A stretch of 64,000 nucleotides of DNA from Elephas maximus indicus (taxonomy: Eukaryota; Chordata; Mammalia; Proboscidea; Elephantidae): assembly GCF_024166365.1 (NCBI RefSeq), contig NC_064822.1:103536823-103600822 (forward strand), in the 5' to 3' direction. The position numbers and the translations under genes were made by a program. The notes below the pieces were generated by a model. That model searched no databases, was not told the origin of the DNA, and saw only the letters and a program-made list of their open reading frames with translations. This document shows positions 23,271 through 36,243 of the stretch, piece by piece. Position 1 is the stretch's first letter. Every line of letters begins with the position of its first letter.

Positions 23271-25128
23271 ATTGTGACTCAAGACATGATAAACTTAAGT
23301 TAATGCTTCTCTAAATAAATCTTAATAACTAAGCAAGCAAATTTGTATAGAGCTATTGTATAACTGGAAATATATGTGGATTCATATACAAGAAATATTT
23401 GACTGCTAGGTTAAGGCAAATGACTGGTTATTGGATTTCTTCCCATTAAATTTGGTATTTTTTTTAATTTGTTATTTTTATTTACTCATAATGTCACGTG
23501 TATGCAGCAAATTAACCTGGGTGAAATTGCCTGAGAATTACAGAGAGAAAACAAAACACTCACTGTGTCAACTGAAAAATATTTATTTCTTATAAAGAGA
23601 ACAGTTAAATACCCATTGCTTTCTCTGTCTCCAATGAATTTTTTATCAGGAGTTCATATTTGATTGTCTTAGTCATTGCTTCAACCCAGAAGTTCCAAAG
23701 ACCACATTTAAAAGAACTCTACTAGTATTTATAAAAATGGTTCATTCTTGACTACAGTGTCTGACTTCAAGGAATAACCAGCATTGCCTCAGCCATCCTC
23801 TGGGCTACCTATACCTACGAGTCAACCCATGATCTTCCTAAACACATCTGACCTGAGGGTTAGTTAGACCATAATATCCTCTATATATGGCAGGGACAAG
23901 AGAAGCAGAAGAGCAAATGAAGAGATGCCAGGTCGATGGATGATGTTTGAGACCAACTGAGAGAAAGAAATCTCATGCAGCCATTTCACTTCAACAGTGA
24001 AGAATCCAAGAAAACATTTCATTATCATCAGAATTTTATAACCTCAATCATAAAGCCGGGTATAGAAAATACATTTTCAACAAATTTTATTCTAGTAATT
24101 GAATCAAATACAAGACGGTGCAGCCACATCGAGGAGTAGATTGTCTTTTGGAGAAAATGTGCAGGTAATATGTATTTGAGTTATGGGAAGGGAATGGGGA
24201 TGTGTTGCTGCCTGAACAGTTGAAAGTAGGGACTCAAAGTTCCCCTTGGCTGGGTTTTGGGACTCCTGGGAACAGGGCAGCAAAGGAATGGCCAGGACCA
24301 GGAAATGGACTTGGCTACCATGATAAATTCTACTGGAGACCAAAAGGTGCAATTCTTGCACAAAAGATCACAGCAGAAACTGATGACTAACAATTGGTGT
24401 TCAAAACAGCAGAGCATTTTATAATCCAGACCTGGAAATTGACACAAAACCAAAGTCAAGGGACATGAAAGAGTCTAGCCCTTGACTACTGAGAAAAACC
24501 TTGGGTGAAGGTCAAAGGGTGAATGGGAATATCTGCACAACTGAGATATGTAGAACTGAATGTTCTGTATCCTTCTATTTTAAGAAGGTGTCTTAGATTC
24601 TGTAAAGAAAAAATATTTATTAAGAACCTCTTTCTGTAGGGGCAAGAAGCTGCAGCTGCTGGTGATTCCCTAATAATTCAGGTGTCTTGGCAAGCTATCA
24701 AAGTTCTAGGAGCACCGGTTCCTGAAATTCTACTCCTTCTTTCCTTCTTTCCTACTCTGCTGGATGAGAGGTCCATGTCATGGTATCACCTCAAATCCCT
24801 TCCTTTTATTTCCCTAGGGGCTTGTCCCTTTACAGGGTACATATCCACTCCGGAAAGTGATTTCAGTGCTGGACTTAGGGGGGCCATCTTCTCTTTCCCT
24901 TGTCCTCTTTTGGGACTGACTGCCCTTTAGTTCTGAGTGACATTACCCTGAGTAACTTCAAGTTGTTTAGTGCTTCTAAGGGGAAGGCTCCGTTTAGATT
25001 CCAAATGCCAACTGCAACTAGGAGGATGGAAAAAGAGAGCAGCCAATTTTAGGAAATTCAAATGAAATTCCCTAAAAAGTAACAGTTTTAGCAAGAACAG
25101 CCTTAATCTGATAGGGGATTATCATGTG

Positions 25129-25440
25129 TGTTGTTGTTGTTAGGCGCCATCCAGTCGGTTCTGACTCATAGTGACCCTGAGCACGACAGAATGAAACACT
25201 GCCCAATCCTGCATCACCCTCACAACTGTTACTATGCTTGAGCCCACTGTTGTAGCCCCTGGTCAGTCCGTCTCATTGAGGGTTTTCCTCTTTTTCACGA
25301 CTCTCTATTTTACCAAGCATGATGTCCTTCTACAGGGGCTGATCCCTCCTGACAACATGTCCAAAGTATGTGAGACAAGGTCTCACCATCCTTGCTTCTA
25401 AGGAGCATTCTTAGTTGTACTTCTTTCAAGACAGATTAAT
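25129..25440 (-). mobile_element. Second RTE (BovB-like) 3' fragment, private to I1
   Basis: It starts with ttgttgttgttaggcgcc (reverse of the RTE 3' end) and runs through attctgactcatagtgaccc and agcatgatgtccttc to tcaagacagatt, where it is 5'-truncated. It sits in the ggggattatc word that is uninterrupted in I0 and J1. I see no clear target duplication. Confidence 0.82.
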
Positions 25441-25680
25441 AAATCCCGCATAAGGATTTATGAATAATGACTATAATAATAGTGAGCAATATTACATAGG
25501 TTTTTAAAATATATTTTATATATGTTATATTTAATTCTCATAAAACCCTAACAGGGTGGTATATTATTCCAATTTTCAAAATGTAAACAAAGACCAAAGA
25601 GCCTACGTCCTTAGTCGTTGCACTACATTGTCTACCCACATTTTGGGCTTCAGCTATTAAGAAATACCCACGTTTTATCA

Positions 25681-25987
25681 GATACAGGAGACAACATGAC
25701 CAGCTCCTGTAGGGAGGCAGGATGAGAAGGCAGGAAAGGACAGGAACTGATTGAATGGACACAGGGAACCTGGATGGAAAGGGGGAGTGTGCTGTCATAT
25801 AGAGGGGATTATACCTAATGCCACAAAACAATAGCTTTATAGATTTTTGTATGAGAAATTAACTTCAACTATAAACTTTCACCTAAAGCACAAAAAAATA
25901 ATAAAAAAAATAATGGCCTATGTAATTGAAATAACTCAATAATATATTCTTTAAAAACAACATTAGCAGCTTTGAGAAAATAAAAAG
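25681..25987 (+). mobile_element. 5'-truncated L1 with 3' transduction (A2 copy)
   Basis: The same event as at 7227: left duplication 25661-25680, L1 3' end, A/T-rich stretch, the same transduced segment (cctatgtaattgaaataact), second A-rich end, and a diverged right duplication from about 25988. Confidence 0.83.
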
Positions 25988-26462
25988 GAATACCCATGTA
26001 TTCCTTGCAAAATACCTTGCAGTTCCTCAATCCTGACACTTGGACTAGAATGCTACCTCAATATAAATGGGCTTCCATTCCCTGACTCCTTTGAGACATC
26101 AGCCTAACACGTTGCCATCAAGCAAAGACCCTTAAAAAATTTGGTTAGCTATCTTCAATGTGCTGACATTATTGACTTGTTCTAAATCACATTTGGAGCT
26201 CCCATTACAGTATTAATCGCAGTTTGGTTAATCTCTTGTTTTTATTTTTGTGTTCGTCTTTGAACTATGATTTTTTTTTTTAAGTATGGCCATGTATCTT
26301 ATTCATCTTTATGTTCCAAGTGACTGCCAAAAAATTAGCCCATATTTTCTAGATGATTGTAATATTTAATGAGAATCAAAGTAGTGTGAATATTGGTTGG
26401 AGAACAATAGAAATTTTACTGCCATGTTTTTCTGTATCATTTTTAGGGATAAAACACTGTAA

Positions 26463-27419
26463 ATGGCCTTGAGGAACCACAGCACCATCACCGAGTTCAT
26501 CCTCCTTGGACTGTCTGCTGACCCCAGGATCCAGGCTCTACTCTTTGTGTTCTTCCTGGGGATTTACCTCCTCACGATGTTGGGGAACCTAATGATGATA
26601 TTGGTCATCATAACTGATTCTCACCTCCATACACCCACGTACTTCTTCCTGAATCACCTCTCTTTTATTGATCTTTGCTTCTCTTCGGTCACTGTGCCCA
26701 AAATGCTGGAGAACCTTCTGTCTCAGAAGAAAGCCATCTCAGTAAGGGGTTGCCTAGCTCAAATATTTTTTGTGTGTATCACTGGAGGGACTGAAATCTG
26801 TCTTTTCTCAGTGATGGCCTATGACCGCTATGCTGCCATCTGCCACCCTCTGCTCTATGGCCAGATGATGAGTAAACAGCGGTGTGTGCAGCTTGTGTGG
26901 GGCTCATGGGGCCTGGGCTTTCTGGACACAGTCATCAATGTCCCTCTGGCAATGAAAATGGACTTCCGTGATATCTACATCATCCCACACTATAGCTGTG
27001 AGTTACCCTCTATATTCCTTCTGTCTTGCTCCGATGTCTCCACCAACTTCCTTGTCATGCTCTGTTCCACCACCCCACATGCACTTATAACTTTCCTTTC
27101 AATCTTTTTCTCTTACATCTGCATCATCTTCACCATCCTTAGCATCACCTCTACTTCCAGCAGAAGCAAGGCATTCTCCACGTGCTCCTCCCACCTCACT
27201 GCAGTGATCTTCTTCTATGGGTCAGTTTTTCTCCACCATTTCATTCCAACCTCAGGCTCAGCCTTTGAGTTGATCTTCTCTGTGCAGTATGGTGTGATCA
27301 CTCCCATGCTGAATCCCCTCATCTATAGCCTGAAGAACAAGGAGGTGAAGGCAGCTGTGAGAAGAACACTGGCAAAGTATTTACCATGCTTTCAGTGGCA
27401 GAATAAAGAGAAAGGATGA
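26463..27419 (+). CDS. OR8S1-like: Olfactory receptor A2, OR8S1-like, open frame
   Basis: A 318-residue class II odorant receptor, very close to A1. Its splice acceptor (AG 26445-26446) precedes a 16-nt leader. Present are NHS at 5-7, GN at 41-42, Cys97, MAYDRYAAIC at 118-127, Cys179 and Cys189, KAFSTCSSH and PMLNPLIY. Two positions break the family pattern. The conserved Met of PMYFFL is Thr58 (PTYFFL), and the first extracellular loop 2 cysteine is Arg169 (DFRD, where A1, A3, B2 and B3 have DFCD). In ORs that cysteine is thought to pair with the one at 189. The frame is intact but folding or trafficking may be impaired. AATAAA at 27402-27407 lies inside the last codons. Whether it is functional or an early pseudogene cannot be told from sequence alone. 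Confidence 0.9.
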   Translation: MALRNHSTITEFILLGLSADPRIQALLFVFFLGIYLLTMLGNLMMILVIITDSHLHTPTYFFLNHLSFIDLCFSSVTVPKMLENLLSQKKAISVRGCLAQIFFVCITGGTEICLFSVMAYDRYAAICHPLLYGQMMSKQRCVQLVWGSWGLGFLDTVINVPLAMKMDFRDIYIIPHYSCELPSIFLLSCSDVSTNFLVMLCSTTPHALITFLSIFFSYICIIFTILSITSTSSRSKAFSTCSSHLTAVIFFYGSVFLHHFIPTSGSAFELIFSVQYGVITPMLNPLIYSLKNKEVKAAVRRTLAKYLPCFQWQNKEKG

Positions 27420-27644
27420 TGGAGTGTTCAGATAGAAATACTTGTAGCAAGGCATTAAAGACAACTTCCTGAATGCTCATATGAAATTTGGCAAAACAAA
27501 TCAGAAATACTTAAGAAAGAAAGAAACACAGACATAATACAGAGTGGATCAATGAGTTCAGTCCCACTCAGAGGCAAAAGAATGGATTAGATATTCATGT
27601 GAAGCCATAAAATTTCATTATGAGCATGTTCACCAATAATTCTT

Positions 27645-27706
27645 TTATATGTGTGTGTTGGTGTGCATTTGTGATTGTGTTTGTGTGTGTTAAAGTATGA
27701 ATGTGC

Positions 27707-27750
<44 letters not shown>
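27645..27750 (+). repeat. (TG)n microsatellite in A2 3' flank
   Basis: Interrupted TG tract with a pure core of about 40 bp near 27709-27748, in the position equivalent to 9188-9300. Confidence 0.9.
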
Positions 27751-27752
<2 letters not shown>

Positions 27753-28466
27753 AGGCTGGCTTGGTGTAAATCATCTGTCCATTATTTGTAGTTAAATTTG
27801 GGATAGGAGCTGAAAGCTACAGTTTGTCTAAATAAAAAAGTGCCTGTATGTTTTGAGGAGAAAAGTCATTATGAGCTCATAGGGGCACAGGATAATGAGT
27901 TCTGGTTAGATTTGCAGAAAGAGAAATGAACGAGTCACCTAGTAGAGTATTGCTATTAGTGGGACGAAACCTTCCCAGGTGTTTGCTGTTACATGGAGCT
28001 TAACCTGGGAACTAAGGCCTTTGGAGAAGACCACTCCTACCATAGCTGACCTAGTTGTACTCATTTCCAGTTTTAAGTAGGCCCACAGCCTCTGGAAGAA
28101 GGACACTCTTAGGAAAACAGGACAGAAAAGAAGAGAAATACCAGGACAATGCAGAACCTGAGTGCATCTCAGGCAATCACTCCAGCAGGGTCTTTATGGG
28201 TTTTCAACTGAAGGACTGAAGGTCTTTTCAGAACTCTTACATAGGGCTCAAAGGTGAGATGTGGGATGAAAGGAATGCGTGGGAATGTTTCCAAATAAGC
28301 AGATACAGGTTTGATCTGGGTAGAATAGCCAAATAGGACATATTTGGTGGCCTCTACCTCCCCTTTGTGAATCCTTCCCAATCTTTGTTGCTTTTGCTCC
28401 TATCTAAGTGCCCAGGGCCACACTATTTCCTTGTGGAAGTCTTCCATTTCCTCAGGTGCCCCCCCC

Positions 28467-28663
28467 AAAAAAAACTCTTTGCCACCAAGTCGATTCTGAC
28501 TCATAGTGAACCAACAGGACAGAGTAGAACTTCCCCATAGGGTTTCAAAGGCTGTAATCTTTATGGAAGCCGACTGCCACATCTTTCTCCCAAGGAGTGG
28601 GTTCATACCTCTGTCCTTTCAGTTAGCTGCCAAGCTTTTAACCACTGCACCACCAGGGCTCCT
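28467..28663 (-). mobile_element. AfroSINE, minus, ancestral (J2)
   Basis: Copy of the SINE found downstream of every OR. It has a C-run then A-run at its 3'-tail end (28459-28474) and head caccaccagggctcc. Confidence 0.85.
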
Positions 28664-28924
28664 TTCTAAGTTGCCCAATTGTCCAATAACAATTTGCTGA
28701 AAATGAATTTTCCTAAAATTCCTTCATCGTAATTATACATTTCTATAGTAATACATTTATCTAGGCTCTATCGTCAAAGTGTCTCCAAATTTCATATAGG
28801 AGAAAAACATTTGAGCCCCTTTAATATTTTGAGATATTTTTCTCTTCCCTTTTGGAGAATTTGAAAAAAATATTATCCAATTGATTCAAAGGTATTTCAA
28901 CTTGAAATCATAATTTTTATTCAA

Positions 28925-29705
28925 AATTTTTTTTTGTGCATTAGGTGAAAGCTTACATTGTAAATTTGTTTCTCATTCGATAGTGTATACAAAACATGTT
29001 CCATGACATTGGTTTCATCCCCTACAATGTGTCAGCTCTTTCCCAATTTCGGTCCTAGATTTCCAGTTTCCTTTCATCCTGATTTTCTACCCCTTCCTCC
29101 CTTCTTGACTTTGCTTTTGGGCCAGTGTTGCCCTTTGGAGCTTATATAATTGAATATTCAAAGAAGCACGTTCTTCTTCAGTGTTATTGTTTATTTTGTA
29201 GGCCTGTCTATGGTTTGGCAAAAAGGTGGTCTCCAGGAATAGTTTCAGTTCCAGGTCAAAAAGGTGTCCTAAGGTCATAGTCTCAGGGGTTTCTCCAGTC
29301 TCTGTCAGACCAGTAATTCAGATCATTTTTGTGAATTTGATTTTTTGTTCTACACCTTTTCTCCTGTTCTGCCTCGGACCCTCTGCTGTGATCCAGAGTG
29401 GTCGGTAGTGATGGCCACGTACCATCTGGTTCTTCTGGTCTCCAGGTCATGTAGAGTGTGGTTCATGTAACCCATTAGTCCTTTGGACTAATTACTCCTT
29501 TGAGTCTTTGGCTTTCTTCACTCCCTTTTGCTCCAGATGGTAACACACCAATAGTTGTGTCTTCCATGGCTGCTTTTAAGCTTTTAAGGCCCCAGACAGA
29601 ACCCACCAAAGTAGGATGCAGAACTTTGTCTTTATGAAATATGTTGTACCAATTGACATAGATGTCCCCTGAGTCTATGGTCCCTTTTCTTTAAGCCTAG
29701 AAACT
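28925..29705 (-). mobile_element. Old L1 3'-end fragment (J2)
   Basis: Same block as 19205-19993, here with gtaacacaccaatagttgtg and cttccatggctgctttt, which J3 shares exactly. Confidence 0.65.
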
Positions 29706-31009
29706 TCCTCCCACAAGGCTGAAGTCACCCTATCTTTAATATAATATTCACCAAGCATGTATTTTTTAAAATTGTTGCTTTCTTTTTTTGCTACTTTTAT
29801 TTATATTTGTATATGTTTTACCAGATAAAAATTACAGATCATTTGGCACCTGCTCAATATTCAATTTTGAATAATAAGGTATTGCTCTGTTGACAGCAAG
29901 TGTGACAGTATGGCATGGATATAATACAATACAGTTTGGCATTTGTTGTTCCCTTTCAGTTACCTTTTCACTATATTAAAAACAAAAGTTAACTAGGTCA
30001 TGTTGTACTCATTGATGTTAGCCAATATTTTCCCATTTTAAAGAAACTGAATTTAAATTATCAAAAGTTTACATACACAGAAATGGTATGTTAATATTCC
30101 CTGCTTTAATGAAATCTTGTGTTTATGAGTAATTTTCTTGGTGCCTCCTTTCCTTGATTTCAGGGAGGGAAGTCACCCATCTCTCCCCAACAAGTAGAGA
30201 AGGAAATTGCAAATGTACTGTAATACCCCACAAGGGTTAGGGCATCAAGACTCCCTCTTTCTCCTCTAGTCCCCTAGAATTCCTTTTATGTACTGTTAAG
30301 TATATGTTGGGGTAGTGATTCCAGTAGTAGATCTACTGTGCCACCTGGGAGTAAGCCAAGGGGATAAGTGTCTGGTCACAGCTGTTGGCCATTCTATTTA
30401 AAATGGGAAAATTCAACATCCCTTCTGCTGTGAGCCCTGTTACCAATTCCAGCCCAAAAGGAAAATTCCCATTGGCATATTATTTTGCTTTTTTGTACCT
30501 AATAAATGTCATACAACAGATAAAATTTTATATGCAGATTTGTTACTTAAATTGCATTGTCAGTACTTTTACATTAATGAAAATCCTTTGTAAATACCAG
30601 TTTTAATTATTTTAAGAATCTATTAAGCATGTATTCCAAAGCATACTTAGCAATTTTCCATCACTGTAAATATTTTAATAGTTCACTATTAAAATTTATT
30701 TCCTCAAATATTTTAGGATACAGTTCAAGGTAGCATTTTCAGTTTTTAAATGAACAATATATAAAATATCTCACTACAAAGATTTTTTTTTTTGGTATTT
30801 GTAATTAGACTGAGAATTGGAATTATTCGATCAGTGCATGCAATGTTTGTTAAGTGTCTTGACAAATATTGGCAGATTATTTTGTGAAAAGTTTTGTTTA
30901 TCACTTTTCTATGATGCCAGCAATATATGTATATCCTGCCTCCCCACCTTAGCCTGTATTAGATACACTGCATTCAAAACACAGACATGCCAATCAAATG
31001 TTTGCAAGG

Positions 31010-31385
31010 GATACAAATACACAATTCATAAAAGAGAAACAGAATTGTCCAGTAAATATACGAAAACATTTCATGCTTGTGAATGTAAAGTGTAGGTCAA
31101 AATGTAATATAACTTTTGATCAATAAATTTTAAAGAATAAGTATACCAGTAATAGTCAATGTTGGTGAGAATCTAAAGAGATAAGCACATTCATAAATTT
31201 TAGGCGAAAGTGTAAACTGGTTCAACATTTCGGGAAATGATGCAATACTATGTATCAGAAGCTTTCACAAAGTTCATTTTCTTTACCCCAGTGTTACTAG
31301 GTTAAAAAAGGTATTCAGACATTCCATCAAATTTTAGGTACAGCACTATTTATCAGAGAGTAACTCATGATAGCAAAGAAACCTA
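31010..31385 (+). mobile_element. Ancient L1 ORF2 remnant (J2)
   Basis: Equivalent of 3095-3490, with cacaattcataaaagagaaac and aactggttcaacatttcggg. Confidence 0.5.
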
Positions 31386-31561
31386 TATACTATACTCTTA
31401 AAGTGTTCACCAGTTTGATTAAGTAGTTTGATTAAAGTAAACACATGCTATTGAGTACTATTATCCATATTTAGAAATAACATTTAGAAAAGTGTCTAAT
31501 ATGAGGAAAGTCTACATATTAAAATGCTAATTTAAAAGATACTAAACTAAATTCAGATTTA

Positions 31562-31735
31562 ATCCACTGTTTATCAATACTTAATGTGCATATGAAATGC
31601 CTGGGACTGTGACTGAATATAAATCCATGTTCTGTAAATCTGGCCTGGGGCCTAAGAGTCTGCATTTCTAACATGTTCCCCGATGTGTTAATAATGCTGG
31701 TCTGTAGACTATATTTGAGTATCAAGGGTGTAATC
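31562..31735 (+). mobile_element. MER5A-like hAT DNA transposon (J2)
   Basis: Same MER5A word order; ends near tttgagtatcaagggtg. Confidence 0.75.
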
Positions 31736-32257
31736 GATTTTGAGAACAAAATTAAGTAGATAGACAGGTAGGCAAATAGATACATAGACAGATAGATAGG
31801 CTTAAAAAAAAAATACCTAAACAACAGAATGTTCTCTAAATGTGATAAATAAGAGAGAATTTTATCTTCTTATTTATGGGTTTCTTTTACTTGAGCCTGT
31901 GATACTTTTGTTCTGACATCTTTTTTCTTAATTTAGTAGATAATATAGAAATATAGAGAATTCTCTTGAAAAAAGTAAATAGAAATAATAGATAATACTG
32001 TCCGTTCGAAGATAACTATATATTTATATTTGGTACATGTTTTTCATATACAGGTATATGCAGACACACATAAAAATATATAAATGTGTGTACATCATTC
32101 ATATTCAACAGTTTTGGATTTCATTTACATACATAACTTTTATAATGAGATAAATAAGGGAAAAAAATAATTTCATTTTTGCATAGATTCCCTATAGAGA
32201 AAAAGTATTTTAGATCTGAGCTGATTGATGGGGTAGCTCCTCACATTTCGTGCCTAA

Positions 32258-32769
32258 TTAAAGATGTGACAGTCTGCTTCTATAAGAAGAGTTGTTGTCA
32301 GATGCAGTCGACTAGTAGCCACCTTACGTACAACAGAAGGACAGTGCCTTCTCCTGCGTCATCCTCAAAATCATTGTTAACCTTGAGCCAATTGTTACAC
32401 ACACTTTGTCAATCCATCGCCTTGAGGGTCTTCCTCTTTTTCTCTGACCCTCCACTTTATCAAGTATGATGTCCTTCCCCAGGGACTTGTACTTCCTGAT
32501 TGCATGTTGAAAGTGTGTGTCACCATTCTTGCTTCTAAGGAGCATTCTGGCTGCACATCTTCAAACTCAGATTTGTTCATTCTTTTGTTCAGTCCATGGT
32601 ATACTCAATATTCTTGGCCAGTACCATAACTGTAAGGCGTCAATTCTCCTTTGGTCTTCCTTATTCATTACCCATAAAGATTTAAGCCTTGGAAACACTA
32701 TGGGGAAGTTCTACTTTGTCCTACAGCATCGGTATGAGTTGGAATCAACTGAACAGAAGTGGGTTTTTT
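32258..32769 (+). mobile_element. AfroSINE split by RTE (J2)
   Basis: RTE insert 32292-32671, minus, with the SINE resuming at ccataaagatttaagcc (32672). The left target copy is diverged (ctataagaagag). The reverse-strand reading still shows FQHAIRKYKSLGKDIILDKV, as in the BovB C-terminus. Confidence 0.8.
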
Positions 32770-35316
32770 ATTGTGACTCAGTATACGATATACTTCAGCA
32801 AGTGCTTCTCTAAATAAATCTTAATCACTAAACATGCAAATTTGTATAGAGCTATTGTGTAATTTGAAATATATATGAGTTCATTATACAAGAAATATTT
32901 GATTGCTAGGTTTAGGCAAATGACTGGTTGTGGGATTTCTTTTCTCTAAATTTGTTGTTTTTATTTACTCCTAAACTCACATGGTAACAGCAAATTAACC
33001 TGGGTGAAATTGCTTAAGAATTACAGAGGGGAAACAAAAAACTCAGAGTGTCAACTGAAAAATATTTGTTTCTTATAAAGAGAACAGTTAAATACCCATT
33101 ATTTTCTTTGTCTCCTAGGAACTTTTTAATGGAGAGTACACATTTGATTGTCCTAGTCACTGCTTCAACCCAGAAGTTCCAAAGGCCACACTTATAAAGA
33201 AGCCTACTGGCATTTATTAAATTGTTTCATTCTTAACTACAGTGTCTGACTTCAAGTTGTGACTCCAGGGAATAACTAGCATTGACTCAACCATCCTCTG
33301 GGGTCCCACTGATGCCTACGAGTCAACCCACAAGCTTCCTAAGGACACCTGCTCTGACGGTTAGTTAGACCATAGTATCCTGTATATGGCAGGGACAAGA
33401 AAAGCAGACGAACAAATAAAGAGATGCCAGGGTGATGGTATTTGAGGCCATTTGCAAGAAAAAGAACACTCATGTGTCCATTTCACTTAAACAGTGAAGA
33501 ATCCAAGAAAACATTTCATTATCACCAGAATTTTATAACCTCAATCGTAAAGCCATTATAGAAAATACAGTCACAACAAATTTCATTCTAGTAATTGAAT
33601 CAAATACAAGACCATGCAGCAACATGGAGGTGTAGATTGTCTTTTGTAGAAGATGTGCAGGTAATATGTATTTAAGTTATGGGAAGGGCATGGGGATGTG
33701 TGGCTGGTTGAACAGTTGAAAAGTAGGGAATCAAAGTTGCCCTTTGGTTGGGTTTTGGGATTATTGTGAACAGGGCAGCAAAGGAATGGCCAGGACCAGG
33801 AAATGAACTTGGCTACCATAATAAATCCTACAGGTGAGTATAAGGTGTGATTCTTGCACAACAGATCACAGCTGGAACTGTTGGCTAACATTCAGTGTCC
33901 AATAAGGCAGAGCATTTTATAAACCAGACCTGAAAGTTGGGGCAAAACCAAAGTCAAGGCACATGGAAGAGCCCAGCCCTTGAATACGGAGAAAAGAGTC
34001 TTGGGATGACGGTCAAACTCTGAATGCAAATATCTACAGAACTGAGATATACAGAACTGAAAATTCTAGGTCCCTCTATTTTAAAAAGACATCTTAGATT
34101 CTGTAAGGAAAAATTATTTATTAAGAACCTCTTTCTGCAGGGGCAGAGTGTAGCAGCTGGTGATTCCGTAATAATTTAGCTGTCTTGGCAAGCTATCAAA
34201 GTTCTAGGAGCACGGGTTCCTGAAATTCTACTCCTTCTTTCCCTCTTTCCTTCTCTGCTCTGTGAGAGGTCCATGTCATGATATTGCCTCAAACTCTCTG
34301 CTCCTTATTTACCTAGGGACTCAGGCCTTTACAAGGTACACATGCATTCCAGAAAGTGATTTCAGTGCTGGACTTAGGGCGTCCATCTTCTCTTTCCCTT
34401 GTCCTCTTTTGAGACTGGCTACCCTTTACTTCTGAAGTGACATTACCCTCAGTAACTTCAACGTACTTAGTCCTTCTAAAGGGATGGCTCCAATGCAATT
34501 CCAAATGCCAAACTAGCTTTTAACTGGGGAGGAAGGAAAAGGGGAGCAATGATTTCAAGTGCTTCCCAAAAAGTAGCAATAATGACAAGAACAGTTTTAA
34601 CTCTGATAAAGGGTTATCCTTCATGGGGATTTATTATTTTTCTTAGGCTACAATTATGATTTCAAATAATGATGATAATTTATACTCAGCAATATTGTAG
34701 AGGTTTTTAAAATGTACCTTATATATGTTATCATATTTAATTCTCATAAAGCCCTAACAGGGTGGCATATTATTCCAATTTTCAGAACGTAAAGAAAGAT
34801 CCAAGAGCCTACATCCTTAGTCATTGCACCACATTGTCTACCCACATTTTGGGCTCCAGTTATTGAAAAATACCCATGATTTATTAAACATGCCTTGCTA
34901 TTTCTCAATCCTGATTCTTTCAATAGACTGCTACCTCAATATAAATGTGCATCCATTCCCTAGCTCCTTTGAGAGATCATACTCACCTTTAAAATTTTCC
35001 TTAGCTACCTTCAATGTGCTGACATTAATGACTTATTCTAAATCACACTTGAAGCTCCCATTACACTTAATCACACTTTGATTTAATTGCTCATTTTTAT
35101 TTTTGTGTTCTTCTTTGAAATATGGTCTTTTTTAAAGTATAGGCATTGTATCTTATCCATCTTCATGTTCCAAGTGACTGCTAAAAAATTTACCCCATAT
35201 GTTCGGACGGTTGTGATATTAAATGAAAATCAATGTAGTATGAGAATTGTTTGGAGGACAATTGAAATCTTACTGTCATGTTTTTCTGTATCATTTTTAG
35301 GGATAAAACTTTGTAA

Positions 35317-36243
35317 ATGGCCTTGAGGAATCACAGCACTCACCAAGTTCATCCTCCTTGAGCTGTCTGCTGACCCCCAAATCCAGCCTCTACTTTTTGT
35401 GCTCTTCCTGGGGATTTACCTCCTGACCATGCTGGAGAATCTAATGATGCTGCTGGTAATCAGAACTGATTCTTGCCTCCACACACCCATGTACTTTTTT
35501 CTGAGTCACCTCTCTTTTACTAATCTCTGCTTCTCTTCAGTCACCTTGCCCAAAGTGTGGGAGAACCTCCTATCTCAGAAGAAAGCCGTCTCAGCAAGGG
35601 GCTGCCTACCTCAAATATTTTTTGTGTGTATCACTGGAGGGACTGAAATCTGTCTTCTCTCAGTGATGGCCTGTGACTGCTATGCTGCCATCTGCCACCC
35701 TCTGCTCTATGACCAGATGATGAGCGAACAGCAGTGTATACAGCTTGTGTGGGGCTCATGGGGCCTGGGCTTTCTGGACACAGTCATCGGTGTCCCTCTG
35801 GCAATGAAAATGGACTTCTGTGATACCTACGTCATCCCACACTACAGCTGTGAGTTGCCCTCTATCTTCCTTCTGCCTTGCTCTGATGTCTCCACCAACT
35901 TCCTTGTCATACTGTGTTCCACCATCCCACATGCACTTATAACTATTCTTTCAATCTTTTTCTCTTACATCTGCATCATCTTCACCATCCTTAGCATCAC
36001 CTCCACTTCTGGCAGAAACAAGAACTTCTCCACGTGCTCCTCCCACGTCACTGCAGTGATTTTCTTCTATGGGTCAGTTTTTCTCCAGTATTTCATGCCA
36101 CCCTCAGGCTTGCCCCTTGAGTTGATCTCTGTGCAGTATCCCCGTGCTGAATCCCTTCATCTACAGCCTGAAGAACAAGGAGGTAGGTGTAGGTAGCTTT
36201 GAGAAGAACACTGGGAATGTATTTACAATGTTTTCAATGGTAA
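35317..36243 (+). pseudogene. Olfactory receptor B2, OR8S1-like pseudogene
   Basis: The acceptor (AG 35299-35300) and ATG (35317) are conserved, but a 2-nt loss at about codon 8 (agcactcacc against agcaccatcacc) shifts the frame. The main body is open only from about 35399 in another frame. Near the end there is a 3-nt loss (gatctctgtg) also seen in A3. Then about 12 nt are missing with 1 nt gained in the TM7 region (cagtatccccgtgc), and there is a small disordered insertion after gaacaaggaggt. Key residues have decayed: DRY reads DCY and the TM1 GN reads EN. From extracellular loop 2 to TM6 its DNA is nearly identical to A3, more than to B3. AATAAA follows the old stop. It is not a functional receptor. 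Confidence 0.93.

Larger units (their letters stand above)
17807..26462. repeat. Tandem-array spacer I1 (B1 to A2)
   Basis: OR 3' flank with a short TG-rich tract (18005-18060), minus AfroSINE, old L1 3' fragment (without the SINE found there in I2 and I3), about 1.3 kb unrecognised, ancient L1, MER5A, private AfroSINE, split AfroSINE/RTE, about 1.85 kb unrecognised (23271-25128), a second RTE fragment and the transducing L1. It lacks both SINEs that mark I0/I2 and I2/I3, so it looks like the outgroup spacer. Confidence 0.82.
27420..35316. repeat. Tandem-array spacer J2 (A2 to B2)
   Basis: OR 3' flank with (TG)n, minus AfroSINE, old L1 3' fragment, about 1.3 kb unrecognised, ancient L1, MER5A, an imperfect GATA/GACA run near 31755-31800, split AfroSINE/RTE, then about 2.5 kb unrecognised (32770-35290) up to the B2 acceptor. 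It has no private insertion that I can see. Near 33570-33930 it is almost identical to J3. Confidence 0.82.

Noticed and set aside
33583-33891. A 102-codon minus-strand ORF, matched by a near-identical one at 48437-48745.
   Set aside because: The equivalents at 5791-6087 and 24104-24361 differ in start and length, no domain is recognisable, and near-identity of the DNA explains the match.
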